Below are positions 32,345 to 40,853 of a stretch of 41,159 nucleotides of DNA, piece after piece. The number at the start of each line of letters is the position of its first letter. Position 1 is the first letter of the stretch. Location: contig JBFIXI010000035.1 of NCBI GenBank assembly GCA_041605955.1, positions 1 to 41,159 of the forward strand. Direction: 5' to 3'. The notes below the pieces were generated by a model. The model worked only from the letters and a program-made list of their open reading frames with translations. It searched no databases and was not told where the DNA came from. A program made the position numbers and the translations under genes. Source of the DNA: JAHEJX01 sp041605955 (GTDB lineage Bacteria > Actinomycetota > Acidimicrobiia > Spongiisociales > UBA5794).

Positions 32345-33106
32345 CTAGTCCTGGGCCATGGAGTAGCTGGCCACTCCCAGCCCGGCCTCGAGGGCCTTGG
32401 CCAAGTAGATCTCGGCCGCATAGGCGGGGCGATGGGCTCCTGGCGAGTACAGATCGATGGCCAGCACACCGGCCGCGAGAGCCAAGGCTTCGAGGTGCGC
32501 CGCCTGGTCCGATACGCCGACGATCCGCGTCACCACTCCTTCAGTGACCGCGGTCGTCACGCGTGCCAGGGCGGCGGCCCACTGTCCCGCCACCGGAGCC
32601 GCATACGCCCTATAGCCCTCTTCGGTGGGGCGCTCTCGGGCCCACCGCGGGCCGACGGGGTCGGGGAAGGGAATGGCTTCACCGCGGCGCAGCGGCGTCC
32701 CCGGCTCGGTCCAGGCGATGGTGACGTCCATGATCGCGCCGCCGCGCATGGTCTCGTGAGCCGCCAGGCTGGGCGCCAGCCCGGAGGCGACGTTGGCTCC
32801 GGTCAGCAAGGTGATGCCGGCGCGGGCATATTCGTCGCCGAAAGCAGTTTCCAGCTCGTCGCCGTCCGCCCACACGACACAGTCGATTCGCGCCTCCAGA
32901 GCCGTCTCCACCAGCTCGCCGGGATCTGGCGCGTCCGTCATGACGACGTCGTAGGACGCGAGGTCAGTGACGGATTCGACCCGGTCATCGCGACCCGTCG
33001 GTTCCCGGCCGATGAGACCGAGGCCCGTCAGCCCTCGCTCGGCGAGCAGTATGCGCGCCGCTCGCAAGGCGACTTCGGCGCCGGCCTGCTCGACGGCGAC
33101 CCTCAC
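32345..33106 (-). CDS. Unrecognised alpha/beta (Rossmann-like) protein
   Basis: A 253-residue protein from GTG 33106 whose start overlaps the stop of the upstream 50-residue gene (GTGA). Alternating strands and helices are evident: MRVAVEQAGAEVALRAARILL, LGLIGRE, YDVVMTDAPDPGELVETAL, DCVVWADGDELETAF, then ITLLTGANVASGLAPSLA and a C-terminal half with a HETMRGGAIMDVTIAW segment. The N-half looks like an NAD(P)-binding Rossmann domain without a clear GxGxxG. It resembles oxidoreductase-like proteins only loosely, so no function is assigned. Confidence 0.75.
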   Translation of the reverse strand: MRVAVEQAGAEVALRAARILLAERGLTGLGLIGREPTGRDDRVESVTDLASYDVVMTDAPDPGELVETALEARIDCVVWADGDELETAFGDEYARAGITLLTGANVASGLAPSLAAHETMRGGAIMDVTIAWTEPGTPLRRGEAIPFPDPVGPRWARERPTEEGYRAYAAPVAGQWAAALARVTTAVTEGVVTRIVGVSDQAAHLEALALAAGVLAIDLYSPGAHRPAYAAEIYLAKALEAGLGVASYSMAQD

Positions 33107-33255
33107 TGCCGGCGGCTGCGCTGGCTCTCGACCGGCTGCCAGGTCCCGGCCCGTTCCGGGGCACGGACCGGGCGTCTCTTGTAGGCGGCCACGCTGGCTG
33201 CCGCCGCCAAGAGGACCGCTATGACCGCCCCCGCGGCGACATTCCGCTTGTTCAT
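33103..33255 (-). CDS. Small single-span membrane protein (50 aa)
   Basis: MNKRNVAAGAVIAVLLAAAA starts a 50-residue protein with one membrane span (about 6-23) and a basic tail. The ATG 33255 is ten bases from the pepP stop and its own stop overlaps the next GTG start, so it belongs to the pepP-downstream operon. No family recognised. Confidence 0.55.
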   Translation of the reverse strand: MNKRNVAAGAVIAVLLAAAASVAAYKRRPVRAPERAGTWQPVESQRSRRQ

Positions 33256-33265
33256 GAGGGAAAGG

Positions 33266-34735
33266 CTAGTGCCGGATGGAGGCCGGCAAGGGCAGCGTGG
33301 GGGCCTCGGCACACAGCGCCTCGATCTCGTCGGGATCAGTGGGAAGCGACCCGGTCAGATTCTCGGGCCCGTTCTCGGTGATCAGGACGTCGTCCTCGAT
33401 ACGAACCCCGATGCCGAGGAAGGCCGCCGGCACGGCGAACTCCTCGAATCCGGCAGCTTCCCGCTCCTCCGCCTCGAGCTTCTTGGCGGCGGCGGTGCCG
33501 ATCATCAGGCGTCGCTCCGTCCACACGTCGGCGTCGTACTCCAACAAGGCGAGCTTGAGGGTTGTCATGTCGGGTGAGACATAGATCCCCGGCTCCACTG
33601 TGAACGACATGCCAACTTCGAGCACGCGCGGCTTGCCGTCTACTCCGTAGTTGCCCGAATCGTGCACATCGTGTCCCAGCCAGTGGCCGGTGCCGTGCAT
33701 GAAGAACTCCTTGTAATGATGCATCCGCCGGGCTCGGTCCACCGGCCCCGGCAGCAGACCGAGCTCGACCAGGCCCTCCGTGATCATGTCGGTGCTCGCC
33801 TCATGGGTCGACTTCATGGTGGCTCCCTGGGTGGCCGTGGCTAGGGATGCCCGCTGGGCTGCCAGCACCAACTCGTAGATGGTGCGCTGCTCCGGGCTGA
33901 ACTTGCCACTGATGGGGAAGGTCCGTGTGATGTCTGCAGAGAAGTAGCCGTACTCGGCGGCCGCATCAATCAAGAGCAGGTCGCCGGCCCGCAGAATGGC
34001 GTCGTTCTCGCGGTAATGCAGGATGCAAGCGTTGCCGCCGCTCGCCACGATCGGCGGGTAGCCGTTGCGCCGCGATCCCTCCATCCGCCACACGTATTCC
34101 ATGGCGGCCTCGACGTGATACTCATAGAGGCCGGGCCGGGCGAAGCGCATGGCTTCGGCATGGCCCATTGCGCTCACCTTCCCTGCGGTGCGCAGCAACT
34201 CGATCTCGTCGGACGACTTGTAGAGGCGCATCTCATCGAATACCGGGGAGGCGTCGACGAGCTGATCGGGGACCGGGCGCCCAAAGCGGATCGCCACACG
34301 CCGCAGTCCGGTCATGAGGCCTCCGAGGCGTTGCGTGAGGATGCGGTGGCGCATCGGGGCGTAGACGGTGCGCCGGCCCAGCAAACGATCCCGCACGATC
34401 TTGTCGAAGTCATCCAAGGGGTAGGCGGCATCGGCACCGAAGTCGTTGACTGCGCCTTCCACCCCGGCCCGGTAACCGTCCCAGATCTCGGTTTCCCGGT
34501 CCTTGGGGCGCACGAACAGGACGTAGCGCTCGTCGGGATGGGACGGATCGAGCATGGCCACGGCATCGGGCTCCTCGAAGCCGGTCAGGTACCAAAAGTC
34601 CGAGTCCTGCCGAAACCCGTGGTTGACGTCGTGGTTGCGCTGGGTCTCCTTGGCGGCCGGGACGAATGCGATGCCGCCTCCGATCCGATCCATGAAGTCG
34701 GCCCGGCGGGCGTTGAAGAAGGCTTGCTCCGACAT
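33266..34735 (-). CDS. pepP: Xaa-Pro aminopeptidase (M24B, PepP-like)
   Basis: A 489-residue manganese metallopeptidase that removes N-terminal residues preceding proline. An N-terminal AMP_N domain (1-160, with FWYLTGFEEPDAVAML) is followed by the pita-bread domain with metal ligands Asp257 and Asp268 (LLIDAAAEYGYFSADITRTF), His351 (HGTGHWLGHDVHD), Glu381 (VEPGIYV) and a Glu in GVRIEDDVLIT near 448. The ATG 34735 (MSEQAFFNAR) fits the family start; the longer upstream frame is discarded. Cytosolic, since no signal is present. Confidence 0.94.
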   Translation of the reverse strand: MSEQAFFNARRADFMDRIGGGIAFVPAAKETQRNHDVNHGFRQDSDFWYLTGFEEPDAVAMLDPSHPDERYVLFVRPKDRETEIWDGYRAGVEGAVNDFGADAAYPLDDFDKIVRDRLLGRRTVYAPMRHRILTQRLGGLMTGLRRVAIRFGRPVPDQLVDASPVFDEMRLYKSSDEIELLRTAGKVSAMGHAEAMRFARPGLYEYHVEAAMEYVWRMEGSRRNGYPPIVASGGNACILHYRENDAILRAGDLLLIDAAAEYGYFSADITRTFPISGKFSPEQRTIYELVLAAQRASLATATQGATMKSTHEASTDMITEGLVELGLLPGPVDRARRMHHYKEFFMHGTGHWLGHDVHDSGNYGVDGKPRVLEVGMSFTVEPGIYVSPDMTTLKLALLEYDADVWTERRLMIGTAAAKKLEAEEREAAGFEEFAVPAAFLGIGVRIEDDVLITENGPENLTGSLPTDPDEIEALCAEAPTLPLPASIRH

Positions 34736-34782
34736 GTCCGCCAGGCTAGTTGGTGCCTCGAAACCAGCTGCCGCCTGCGGGG

Positions 34783-35556
34783 TCACCGCCGACGGTGCTC
34801 GGACCACCGCACTGCATCCTCCATCGCATCCAAGATGAAGTGAGTCTTGGCTGCGTTGTAAGCCAGCCGATCGTCGCGATAGGTGAGCGCGAGTTGTCTC
34901 TTCAGCTCTCCGTAGTCGGCCGCCACATCCGGGTGGGCACGCAGGTAGTCGCGAAACAGCAGGTGGCGCCGCTGCCAATCACTGCCGATGTCGACCACAT
35001 GAATCTGCTTGTCGCGAGGCTGCGGCGGAGACGGCCGGAAATAGCGATGTCCGTCGTCCTTGGACCGAAGGGCGACGCCACACTGTTCGACTCCGGAGAC
35101 GTACGCCGATTCATCGTCCGAGTCGGGCACCGCAACCATGACGTCGATCACCGGTTTGGCGGCCATACCGGGCACCGCCGTCGAGCCGACGTGCTCGACC
35201 ACAGTCGCGAGCCCCGCAAGCGCCTTCTGCAAGCACCGCTTCAGCTCGGCGAACTGGCGCGGCCATTGCGGGTCGTAGTCGACGACGACGATGGGATCGG
35301 GTTGAGTCGGCATCTTGGCCTCTTGCCAACCGGGGAAGAGGACGGGCAGGACCTCGCTCCGGAGGCGGGTCCGATCGGCTGAGCTCAGCTCTGTGACGGA
35401 GAGACCGCGGGCGGCGGCCTCGATCTCGTACCGGTCGATGAGGGTGGCTCGCTCACCAATCGCCTCGTAGAGCGCCAACCATGCGCTTGTGGGATGTTCG
35501 GCGGCGAGGCCTATCAGCCCGAGCCGCCGGAGCGTTGTGGCGAGTCTTTCGTTCAT
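34783..35556 (-). CDS. GrpB/UPF0157 nucleotidyltransferase-fold protein with extra N-terminal domain
   Basis: A 257-residue protein from ATG 35556. Residues about 85-257 are a GrpB (UPF0157) domain with VVVDYDPQWPRQF, HVGSTAVPGMAAKPVIDVMVAV and the tail AYNAAKTHFILDAM. This family has a nucleotidyltransferase fold and is sometimes fused to dephospho-CoA kinase; activity is not established. The first 80 residues (MNERLATTLRRLGLIGLAAE onward) form a separate helical domain of unknown type. 47 bases upstream of the pepP start on the same strand. Confidence 0.85.
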   Translation of the reverse strand: MNERLATTLRRLGLIGLAAEHPTSAWLALYEAIGERATLIDRYEIEAAARGLSVTELSSADRTRLRSEVLPVLFPGWQEAKMPTQPDPIVVVDYDPQWPRQFAELKRCLQKALAGLATVVEHVGSTAVPGMAAKPVIDVMVAVPDSDDESAYVSGVEQCGVALRSKDDGHRYFRPSPPQPRDKQIHVVDIGSDWQRRHLLFRDYLRAHPDVAADYGELKRQLALTYRDDRLAYNAAKTHFILDAMEDAVRWSEHRRR

Positions 35557-35590
35557 CTGAGAGGGGGCGCGCCGCGAGTGGTCTGCGCCG

Positions 35591-36331
35591 CTAGAGGAGG
35601 GCGACGTCCACGATGCGCCCGATGTAATAGGCAACGATACCGCCGATCCCGGCGATGATGAGGTTCTCCAGGCCCGAGCGCCAGGCGTTGGTCCGGGTCA
35701 CCAGGGTCTTCACGGCTCCTACGGCGAACAACCCGATCGTCGTGAGGATTGCCGCCAGCGCCAAACCGGAGCCGGTGCTCGTAACGAAGAAGAACGGCAA
35801 CGTCGCCGGCGATGCTCCGGCGAGGAACAGGATCCCTGACAAGACCATGGCTTTCAGCGGAGAACGCCGTTCGGCATCGATGATGCCGAACTCGAGCACT
35901 TTCATGGAGTTGAGCAGCACCTCGTCGGTGCGGCTGAAGGCGCTTACCACGGACTCGAGATCATCGGCGGCCACGCCCAAGTCGGCGAACATCTCGTAGA
36001 GCTGGCTCACCTCTTCATCTCGATAATGCTCGATGTGGATCTGCTCGAGGGCAATCTCCCTGTCAAACACCTCTTCCTGGCTGCGGGTGGCCAGGTACTC
36101 CCCGGCTGCCATCGAGATCGCCCCGGCGATGGCCCCGGCAATGGCAGTGAGCAGGATCTGGTCACTGCTCAGCCCACCCCCGACAACGCCGGCCACCAGC
36201 AGGAAGATCGACACCAGCCCATCGTTGACTCCGAGGATGATGTCCCGCATGTAGGGACGCGATTCACCCACATGAGGTTCGTAAGGGGGGACCACGACCT
36301 CGTGACGATCGTGTTGCTCGGAGCGGACCAT
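35591..36331 (-). CDS. VIT1/CCC1-family iron/manganese transporter
   Basis: A 246-residue membrane protein from ATG 36331 (longer frames upstream have poor sequence). It has the family start YMRDIILGVNDGLVSIFLLVAGVVGG, the GAISMAAGEYLATRSQEEV motif of the first helices, a hydrophilic metal-binding domain rich in Glu/His (EQIHIEHYRDEEVSQLYEMF), and three further spans (SGILFLAGASPATLPFFFV and onward). Such transporters export or store Fe2+/Mn2+. Its neighbours do not reveal regulation. Confidence 0.9.
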   Translation of the reverse strand: MVRSEQHDRHEVVVPPYEPHVGESRPYMRDIILGVNDGLVSIFLLVAGVVGGGLSSDQILLTAIAGAIAGAISMAAGEYLATRSQEEVFDREIALEQIHIEHYRDEEVSQLYEMFADLGVAADDLESVVSAFSRTDEVLLNSMKVLEFGIIDAERRSPLKAMVLSGILFLAGASPATLPFFFVTSTGSGLALAAILTTIGLFAVGAVKTLVTRTNAWRSGLENLIIAGIGGIVAYYIGRIVDVALL

Positions 36332-36522
36332 CCCGACCAGTTTAGCCCCAAGCTGTTGACCCAATCTGAGGCGGACGGGCGCAGCTTCCGGGGAGTTCCG
36401 CAGGGGTGTTCCCAATCGTCCGCCGGGTCGGATATGTTTTGTGGCAGAGCACCATGTTGCGCATCACTCACGTCCCCCCTTGGGTGATGTGGCAGACCCT
36501 TCCCTGGGATCCGTGGTGACTC

Positions 36523-36564
36523 GAAAAGCTGTGGCCTTTGGATGACGCACCCAAAGGCCACAGC
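36523..36564 (-). terminator. Intrinsic terminator of the alpha/beta-hydrolase gene
   Basis: A perfect 14-bp stem: GCTGTGGCCTTTGG (36528-36541) and CCAAAGGCCACAGC (36551-36564), 9-base loop. Read on the minus strand it is followed by TTTTC, about 50 bases after the hydrolase stop at 36614, so it is a Rho-independent terminator for that gene. It is the best hairpin in the window. Confidence 0.85.
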
Positions 36565-36613
36565 GTTGCAGTGACCTGTGCACCAGGTTGTCGGACTGGG
36601 TGGCGTCGGGCGC

Positions 36614-38821
36614 TCAGCCGTCGGTGCGGAAAGCCTCTATGGCGGGGAGCAGCAGATCGTCGGCCAGCCCATCTCGCTCTGCGGGGTCGCTCACGACCAC
36701 GATCACGGCAGACGAGCCGCCAAGATCGATGGCGGCAATGTCGACGAGGAAGCCATCAGCGTCGCCGAGGAAGAGTCGCCATGTTCCCAACGCGCTGTCC
36801 GCAGTGCCCACCTGTTCGGGCTCGTCCGCCATCTGGAACTGCCCAGCCAGCAACGACACGAGGGCATCCGGGGTCACGAACGGCGCCACCTGCTGGAGGA
36901 TGGCGGTCTGATCGATGGCGGACTCACCGCGGGCGAACACACCGAAGCCGACCGATGTCCAATCCTCGGGGGCGACGCCCGTGATGGTGGTTCCCAGCAC
37001 TTCTTCGGTGAACGGCACGAGCACCAATTCCGGCGGCCTCTCGCCGGGGATCTTGAAATCGATCATTGGCAGTGTGGTGAGGCACCGGGTATCGACCGGG
37101 AGGTTCGGGTCGTCGAGGAAGGCGAAAACGATGTTGCGGGGGCATTCTCCCGAGATGCTGACGCCATGACCCAATCCCGGGAACTCCACGAACTGGGAGT
37201 TGCTGAGATAGGCGGAGGCCGACGCTCCCCAAGCCGGCGGGGTGATCGGGTCGTACTCGCCGGCGAGCACCAGGGTGCGCACATCGGACGTCACTGGTTC
37301 GTTCTCAATCGGGGTGGCGGAGCCCGCCTGCCACAGATCACATGCGGCGAACATGAAGTCTCCCACGTTCGATGCCCCGTCAAACGCGGACGCGATCTCT
37401 TCGAAGCCGACCAGCCCGGCCGCGGTCATCTCGGGCGTGGTGAATGGGATCTCCTCGTGACACTGCACGGAAAGCATCATTCCCAGTGAGATGAACTCGG
37501 CATTGGCCAAGGTGTTAGAGGTCAGCAGCGAGAGCGTGCCGGTGTCGCGCTCTTCGAGTTCCTCGATCATTTGCGGGAGCAGGGGGATCACCTGGTCCGA
37601 ATACAGCCCTTGAAAGAGCGTGCCCAGCAGCCACTCACCATCGAAGAGGACCTCCCAGCTGCCACCATTGAGGAAGTCGCGGACCGGAGCCCGTGTCGGT
37701 GCCGCTTCGAACTCGTCCACCAAAGCAAAGAACCGCTGCTCCAGATCCGGATATCGAGCCGCGCAGTCGGCGTCGAGCTCGCAGCCGTCCCATAGCTCCT
37801 TCAGGGCTCGAGCGAAGTTGCCGGGTGCCTCCGCCGTCAGGTCGACATCCGGCGTATAGCTCGAGTCGAGGATCACGCTGCGGACTCCCTCGGGATGATC
37901 CCGGATTACGGTCGACGCCAACCGAGTCCCGTATGAGATGCCCAGCAGATTGACTTCCTCGAGGCCGAGGGCAACGCGCAGGTCGGCAACATCCGCGGCA
38001 CTCGCCTTCGAGTTGTACTGCGTTAGGTCGACCCCGTCGGCGATCAGGCGATCCCTGCATTGCCGGATGGCGTCGAGCTCGGCGGTCACCTCCTGTTCAG
38101 CCGTGAGATCTTGATCGAGCACGCTGAATGCCCACTGCCGCTCCTCGGGGCAGTCGAGCGACGGCTCGGAGTAACCCACGCCTCGTTGGTCGAAGAAGAT
38201 GAGGTCGCGATTGGCCAGCAGAGGTTCCCAAACCTGACTGAACGTGAACGTCAGGGGCTCGAGAGTCGATCCGCCCGGGCCGCCGTCGAGGTAGAGGATG
38301 GGGTCTCGAGGAGCTGCTGGATTCGAGCTGGTGAAACGCGCCATGTGAATCCGGACCTGCCGGCCGTCCGGACGCTGCCGGTCTTCGGGAACGGTCAGCC
38401 AACCGCACTCGAATTCGGCATCGGTGATCAGCTCGAAGCGACAACGTCCCGACTCGAAACGCGGCTCGTAGCCGACTGCGGCCGCGTTGCCGGTCGTGGT
38501 GGTGACGCTCGTTGTGCTGCCGGCCAGCGTTGTCAACGGAGCCTGCGGTGTAGTCGTCGGGATGGCCGCAACGGGCTGGGGACGGTCGCGGAGTATGAAG
38601 AATGCCATCGCTGCCAAAACGATGATGGCCGTGGCCACCCCGGCGATGACGGGAGCCTTGCTCGGCTCGGGCGGGCGAGGGAAGGCAGAGTCGGCCGCTT
38701 CAATGCGGTCGGAGGGTCGTAGCGGCTCACCCGGGCCCGGCCACGCCGTTTCTGGCCGCGCCGGCTCCGGCGTCGGTTCGGGACGCGGCCGTTGATGCTC
38801 GGGGGGTTCGCTGTTCGTCAT
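36614..38821 (-). CDS. Membrane-anchored alpha/beta-hydrolase, tripeptidyl-aminopeptidase-like
   Basis: A 735-residue protein. A Pro-rich cytoplasmic N-terminus (1-55), one span (about 58-77) and a Thr-rich linker precede an external alpha/beta-hydrolase of the prolyl/tripeptidyl-peptidase (S33) type: oxyanion motif LDGGPGGS (178-185), nucleophile Ser296 in GISYGTR, Asp524 in GEYDPITPP and His552 in GLGHGVS. A TAP-type C-terminal domain covers about 500-590. The last 145 residues (about 590-735) are an extra domain with no family recognised. ATG 38821. A type II topology puts the catalytic domain outside the cell; substrates are probably oligopeptides. Confidence 0.9.
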   Translation of the reverse strand: MTNSEPPEHQRPRPEPTPEPARPETAWPGPGEPLRPSDRIEAADSAFPRPPEPSKAPVIAGVATAIIVLAAMAFFILRDRPQPVAAIPTTTPQAPLTTLAGSTTSVTTTTGNAAAVGYEPRFESGRCRFELITDAEFECGWLTVPEDRQRPDGRQVRIHMARFTSSNPAAPRDPILYLDGGPGGSTLEPLTFTFSQVWEPLLANRDLIFFDQRGVGYSEPSLDCPEERQWAFSVLDQDLTAEQEVTAELDAIRQCRDRLIADGVDLTQYNSKASAADVADLRVALGLEEVNLLGISYGTRLASTVIRDHPEGVRSVILDSSYTPDVDLTAEAPGNFARALKELWDGCELDADCAARYPDLEQRFFALVDEFEAAPTRAPVRDFLNGGSWEVLFDGEWLLGTLFQGLYSDQVIPLLPQMIEELEERDTGTLSLLTSNTLANAEFISLGMMLSVQCHEEIPFTTPEMTAAGLVGFEEIASAFDGASNVGDFMFAACDLWQAGSATPIENEPVTSDVRTLVLAGEYDPITPPAWGASASAYLSNSQFVEFPGLGHGVSISGECPRNIVFAFLDDPNLPVDTRCLTTLPMIDFKIPGERPPELVLVPFTEEVLGTTITGVAPEDWTSVGFGVFARGESAIDQTAILQQVAPFVTPDALVSLLAGQFQMADEPEQVGTADSALGTWRLFLGDADGFLVDIAAIDLGGSSAVIVVVSDPAERDGLADDLLLPAIEAFRTDG

Positions 38822-38887
38822 ACGTTCGCCCAGGGTACGGGGGGTCGGGTGTATATCGGTAACCGAGCGCCCCGACTTCAGGCGGCT

Positions 38888-40072
38888 TCAGTCCACGAAG
38901 CTCGCCACGGCCCAGCGCCCGTTCTGCAGCCACTCGGGGTCGATCGATTCGGCGGCGGTTACCGCCGCCGGCTCCAAGCCGGCGGCCACCTCGGACTTCA
39001 GCGTACGCAAAGCAAGGAGTGGTGCCGGGGTCGAGCCGATCGCCCGGGGAAATGGAGTCGTGAAATCCCAGTGACGGTCTCCGAGCAAGCGTCGGTAGTT
39101 GGCATCGCCCTTCATGATGATCATCCCCGCCTCCGTCAGCGCGGCGTCGAGGTCCGCGGGACGTTCCCGCCAGCTCAGTGGTGACACCCAGAAGGGGTGG
39201 GTGACGATCTGTACCCGGCCAGTCGCCAGCTCGGCGAGGAGCCGTTCCCCCGCGCTGCGGAGATGAGCGTTGCCGTCGGCCCCCATCCGATGCAGCGTCT
39301 CCCTGACGTCGCTCTCCATGGCGTCGGACACAAACACCGGATACGCCTTGGCATGGAGCCGAACGCGCGACGCCAAGTCACTGCGGATCAGCATGTCGGT
39401 CAGCACCAAGTCGGCCAGGAGCTCCCGCCCGACGTTGTCGAGGACGAAGTCGATTGGAGGTGGGATACGGTCGCGTAGCGTGCGAATTGCGACGGGCCGC
39501 TCGTCGATGAGGAGGCGGGCCGCCTGCTGGTCCGTTGATGCCTTGCCTCCGGCCTCTGCAGGCCACATGCTGAGGTCGATCTGATTGCCCCACAGTGACG
39601 CGTCGGTCAGGTCGATCAAGAGGTGGTCGGTGCTGACGCCGCGGGCGTAAGCGGTATCGACGGTTGTTAGCGACTCGCGGGTGGGAGATATCGCCTGTTC
39701 CAAGCCCAGGTGCTTCTGCATCTGGAATGGATCGCGTCCGGACTCCCAATAGCCGATGCCGTCGAGGATGCGCCGGTAGAAGTAGAACTCGGCGAAGAAC
39801 CAAGGAACATCGAGCCAACTCAGACCGACATGGGGAGCGACGTATCCGTCCCAATCCGATTGATTGGGGCCGGACCCAGCCAGCGGGGTGATGACCCCAT
39901 CGGCGATCTCATCGATGAGCCCGCTCATCGCAGCGGTTTGGGGTGGCTGGAAGCTGTTTTCAGTGATGACCATCTCGGCAATAGCCGGCAAGCGGACGGT
40001 GACCGAGTAGTGCGTGAAAGTGCCTGGTTCGTTGCCGCGCAGCGGCTCGGGCAGTTGTTCGGTAGCGGCCAT
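38888..40072 (-). CDS. DUF89 damage-control phosphatase, ARMT1-like
   Basis: A 394-residue protein. The family hallmarks are DFVLDNVGRELLADLVL (metal-binding Asp-Asn with nearby Glu), LHAKAYPVFVSDAM, and MKGDANYRRLLGD followed by HWDFTTPF, as in human ARMT1 and related metal-dependent DUF89 phosphatases that act on sugar phosphates or damaged metabolites. The N-terminal helical part begins with PLRGNEPGTFTHYSVTVRLP and contains FFAEFYFYRRIL, typical of subfamily III. No signal peptide. ATG 40072. A claimed methyltransferase activity in eukaryotes is disputed, so phosphatase is the safer call. Confidence 0.88.
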   Translation of the reverse strand: MAATEQLPEPLRGNEPGTFTHYSVTVRLPAIAEMVITENSFQPPQTAAMSGLIDEIADGVITPLAGSGPNQSDWDGYVAPHVGLSWLDVPWFFAEFYFYRRILDGIGYWESGRDPFQMQKHLGLEQAISPTRESLTTVDTAYARGVSTDHLLIDLTDASLWGNQIDLSMWPAEAGGKASTDQQAARLLIDERPVAIRTLRDRIPPPIDFVLDNVGRELLADLVLTDMLIRSDLASRVRLHAKAYPVFVSDAMESDVRETLHRMGADGNAHLRSAGERLLAELATGRVQIVTHPFWVSPLSWRERPADLDAALTEAGMIIMKGDANYRRLLGDRHWDFTTPFPRAIGSTPAPLLALRTLKSEVAAGLEPAAVTAAESIDPEWLQNGRWAVASFVD

Positions 40073-40223
40073 CGATGCAGGCTAACGCCGGCCGGGACTC
40101 GGGAGTGGTGACGGACTGGGCGGTGGACTGGGTCCGAATGGCACCGGCGGGCGGCAGCCTGCTGGCCGGATCGCGCTCGGGCGTCCTTCTGCCTGGGGAA
40201 GACGAGCCCGCTAGCGTCGCAAC

Positions 40224-40853
40224 ATGACAACCATTCGCAGGCTCACCAATTCTTGTCTGACGGTCACCGACTCGTCCGGCACCACCCTTTTCGACCCCGG
40301 ATTCTTTACGTTCGATTCGGGTGAGATCGATCTCGAAACGATCGGCGAAGTGCAGCGGGTGCTGATCACTCACGAGCACGGCGACCACGTGAAGCCGGAG
40401 TTCGTCGCCTGGCTGGTGGATCGCGGCGATGATGTGACGGTGCATTGCAATCCGGCCGTGGCCGACCTCCTCGCCCAACACGACATAGCCGCGGACACAT
40501 CGCATCCGCCGGGCGTGACGGCCGAGGACGTGCTTCACGAAGTGGTACCCACCGGAGCGCAACCGACCAATCGCAGCTACACCATCGAGGGTGTCATCAC
40601 CCATCCGGGCGACAGCTATCAGCCCACTCGGACCGCGCCGGTGCTGGCGTTACCGCTGATCATCCCGTGGGGCTCGACGACTCGCTCTGTGGAATTCGCC
40701 CGCTGGCTGGCGCCCCGCCAGGTGGTCCCGATCCACGACTTCTACCTGTCACCGGCCGGCCGCGAGTTCATCGTCGGCCTGGCGAAGACAGTGCTGGCCG
40801 AGTCGGGCATCGAAGTCGTGCCACTCGATTGGGGCGACAGCTACCAGCTGTGA
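40224..40853 (+). CDS. MBL-fold metallo-hydrolase
   Basis: A 209-residue beta-lactamase-like hydrolase of the small UlaG-type subfamily. The dinuclear metal motif is THEHGDH, with a later short GVITHPGDSY and final PIHDFYLSP supplying the other ligands. No signal peptide or substrate domain is present, so the substrate is unknown. It is divergent from the ARMT1-like gene across a 151-base gap; its stop overlaps the start of the following lipoprotein (GTGA), so the two are probably cotranscribed. Confidence 0.9.
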   Translation: MTTIRRLTNSCLTVTDSSGTTLFDPGFFTFDSGEIDLETIGEVQRVLITHEHGDHVKPEFVAWLVDRGDDVTVHCNPAVADLLAQHDIAADTSHPPGVTAEDVLHEVVPTGAQPTNRSYTIEGVITHPGDSYQPTRTAPVLALPLIIPWGSTTRSVEFARWLAPRQVVPIHDFYLSPAGREFIVGLAKTVLAESGIEVVPLDWGDSYQL

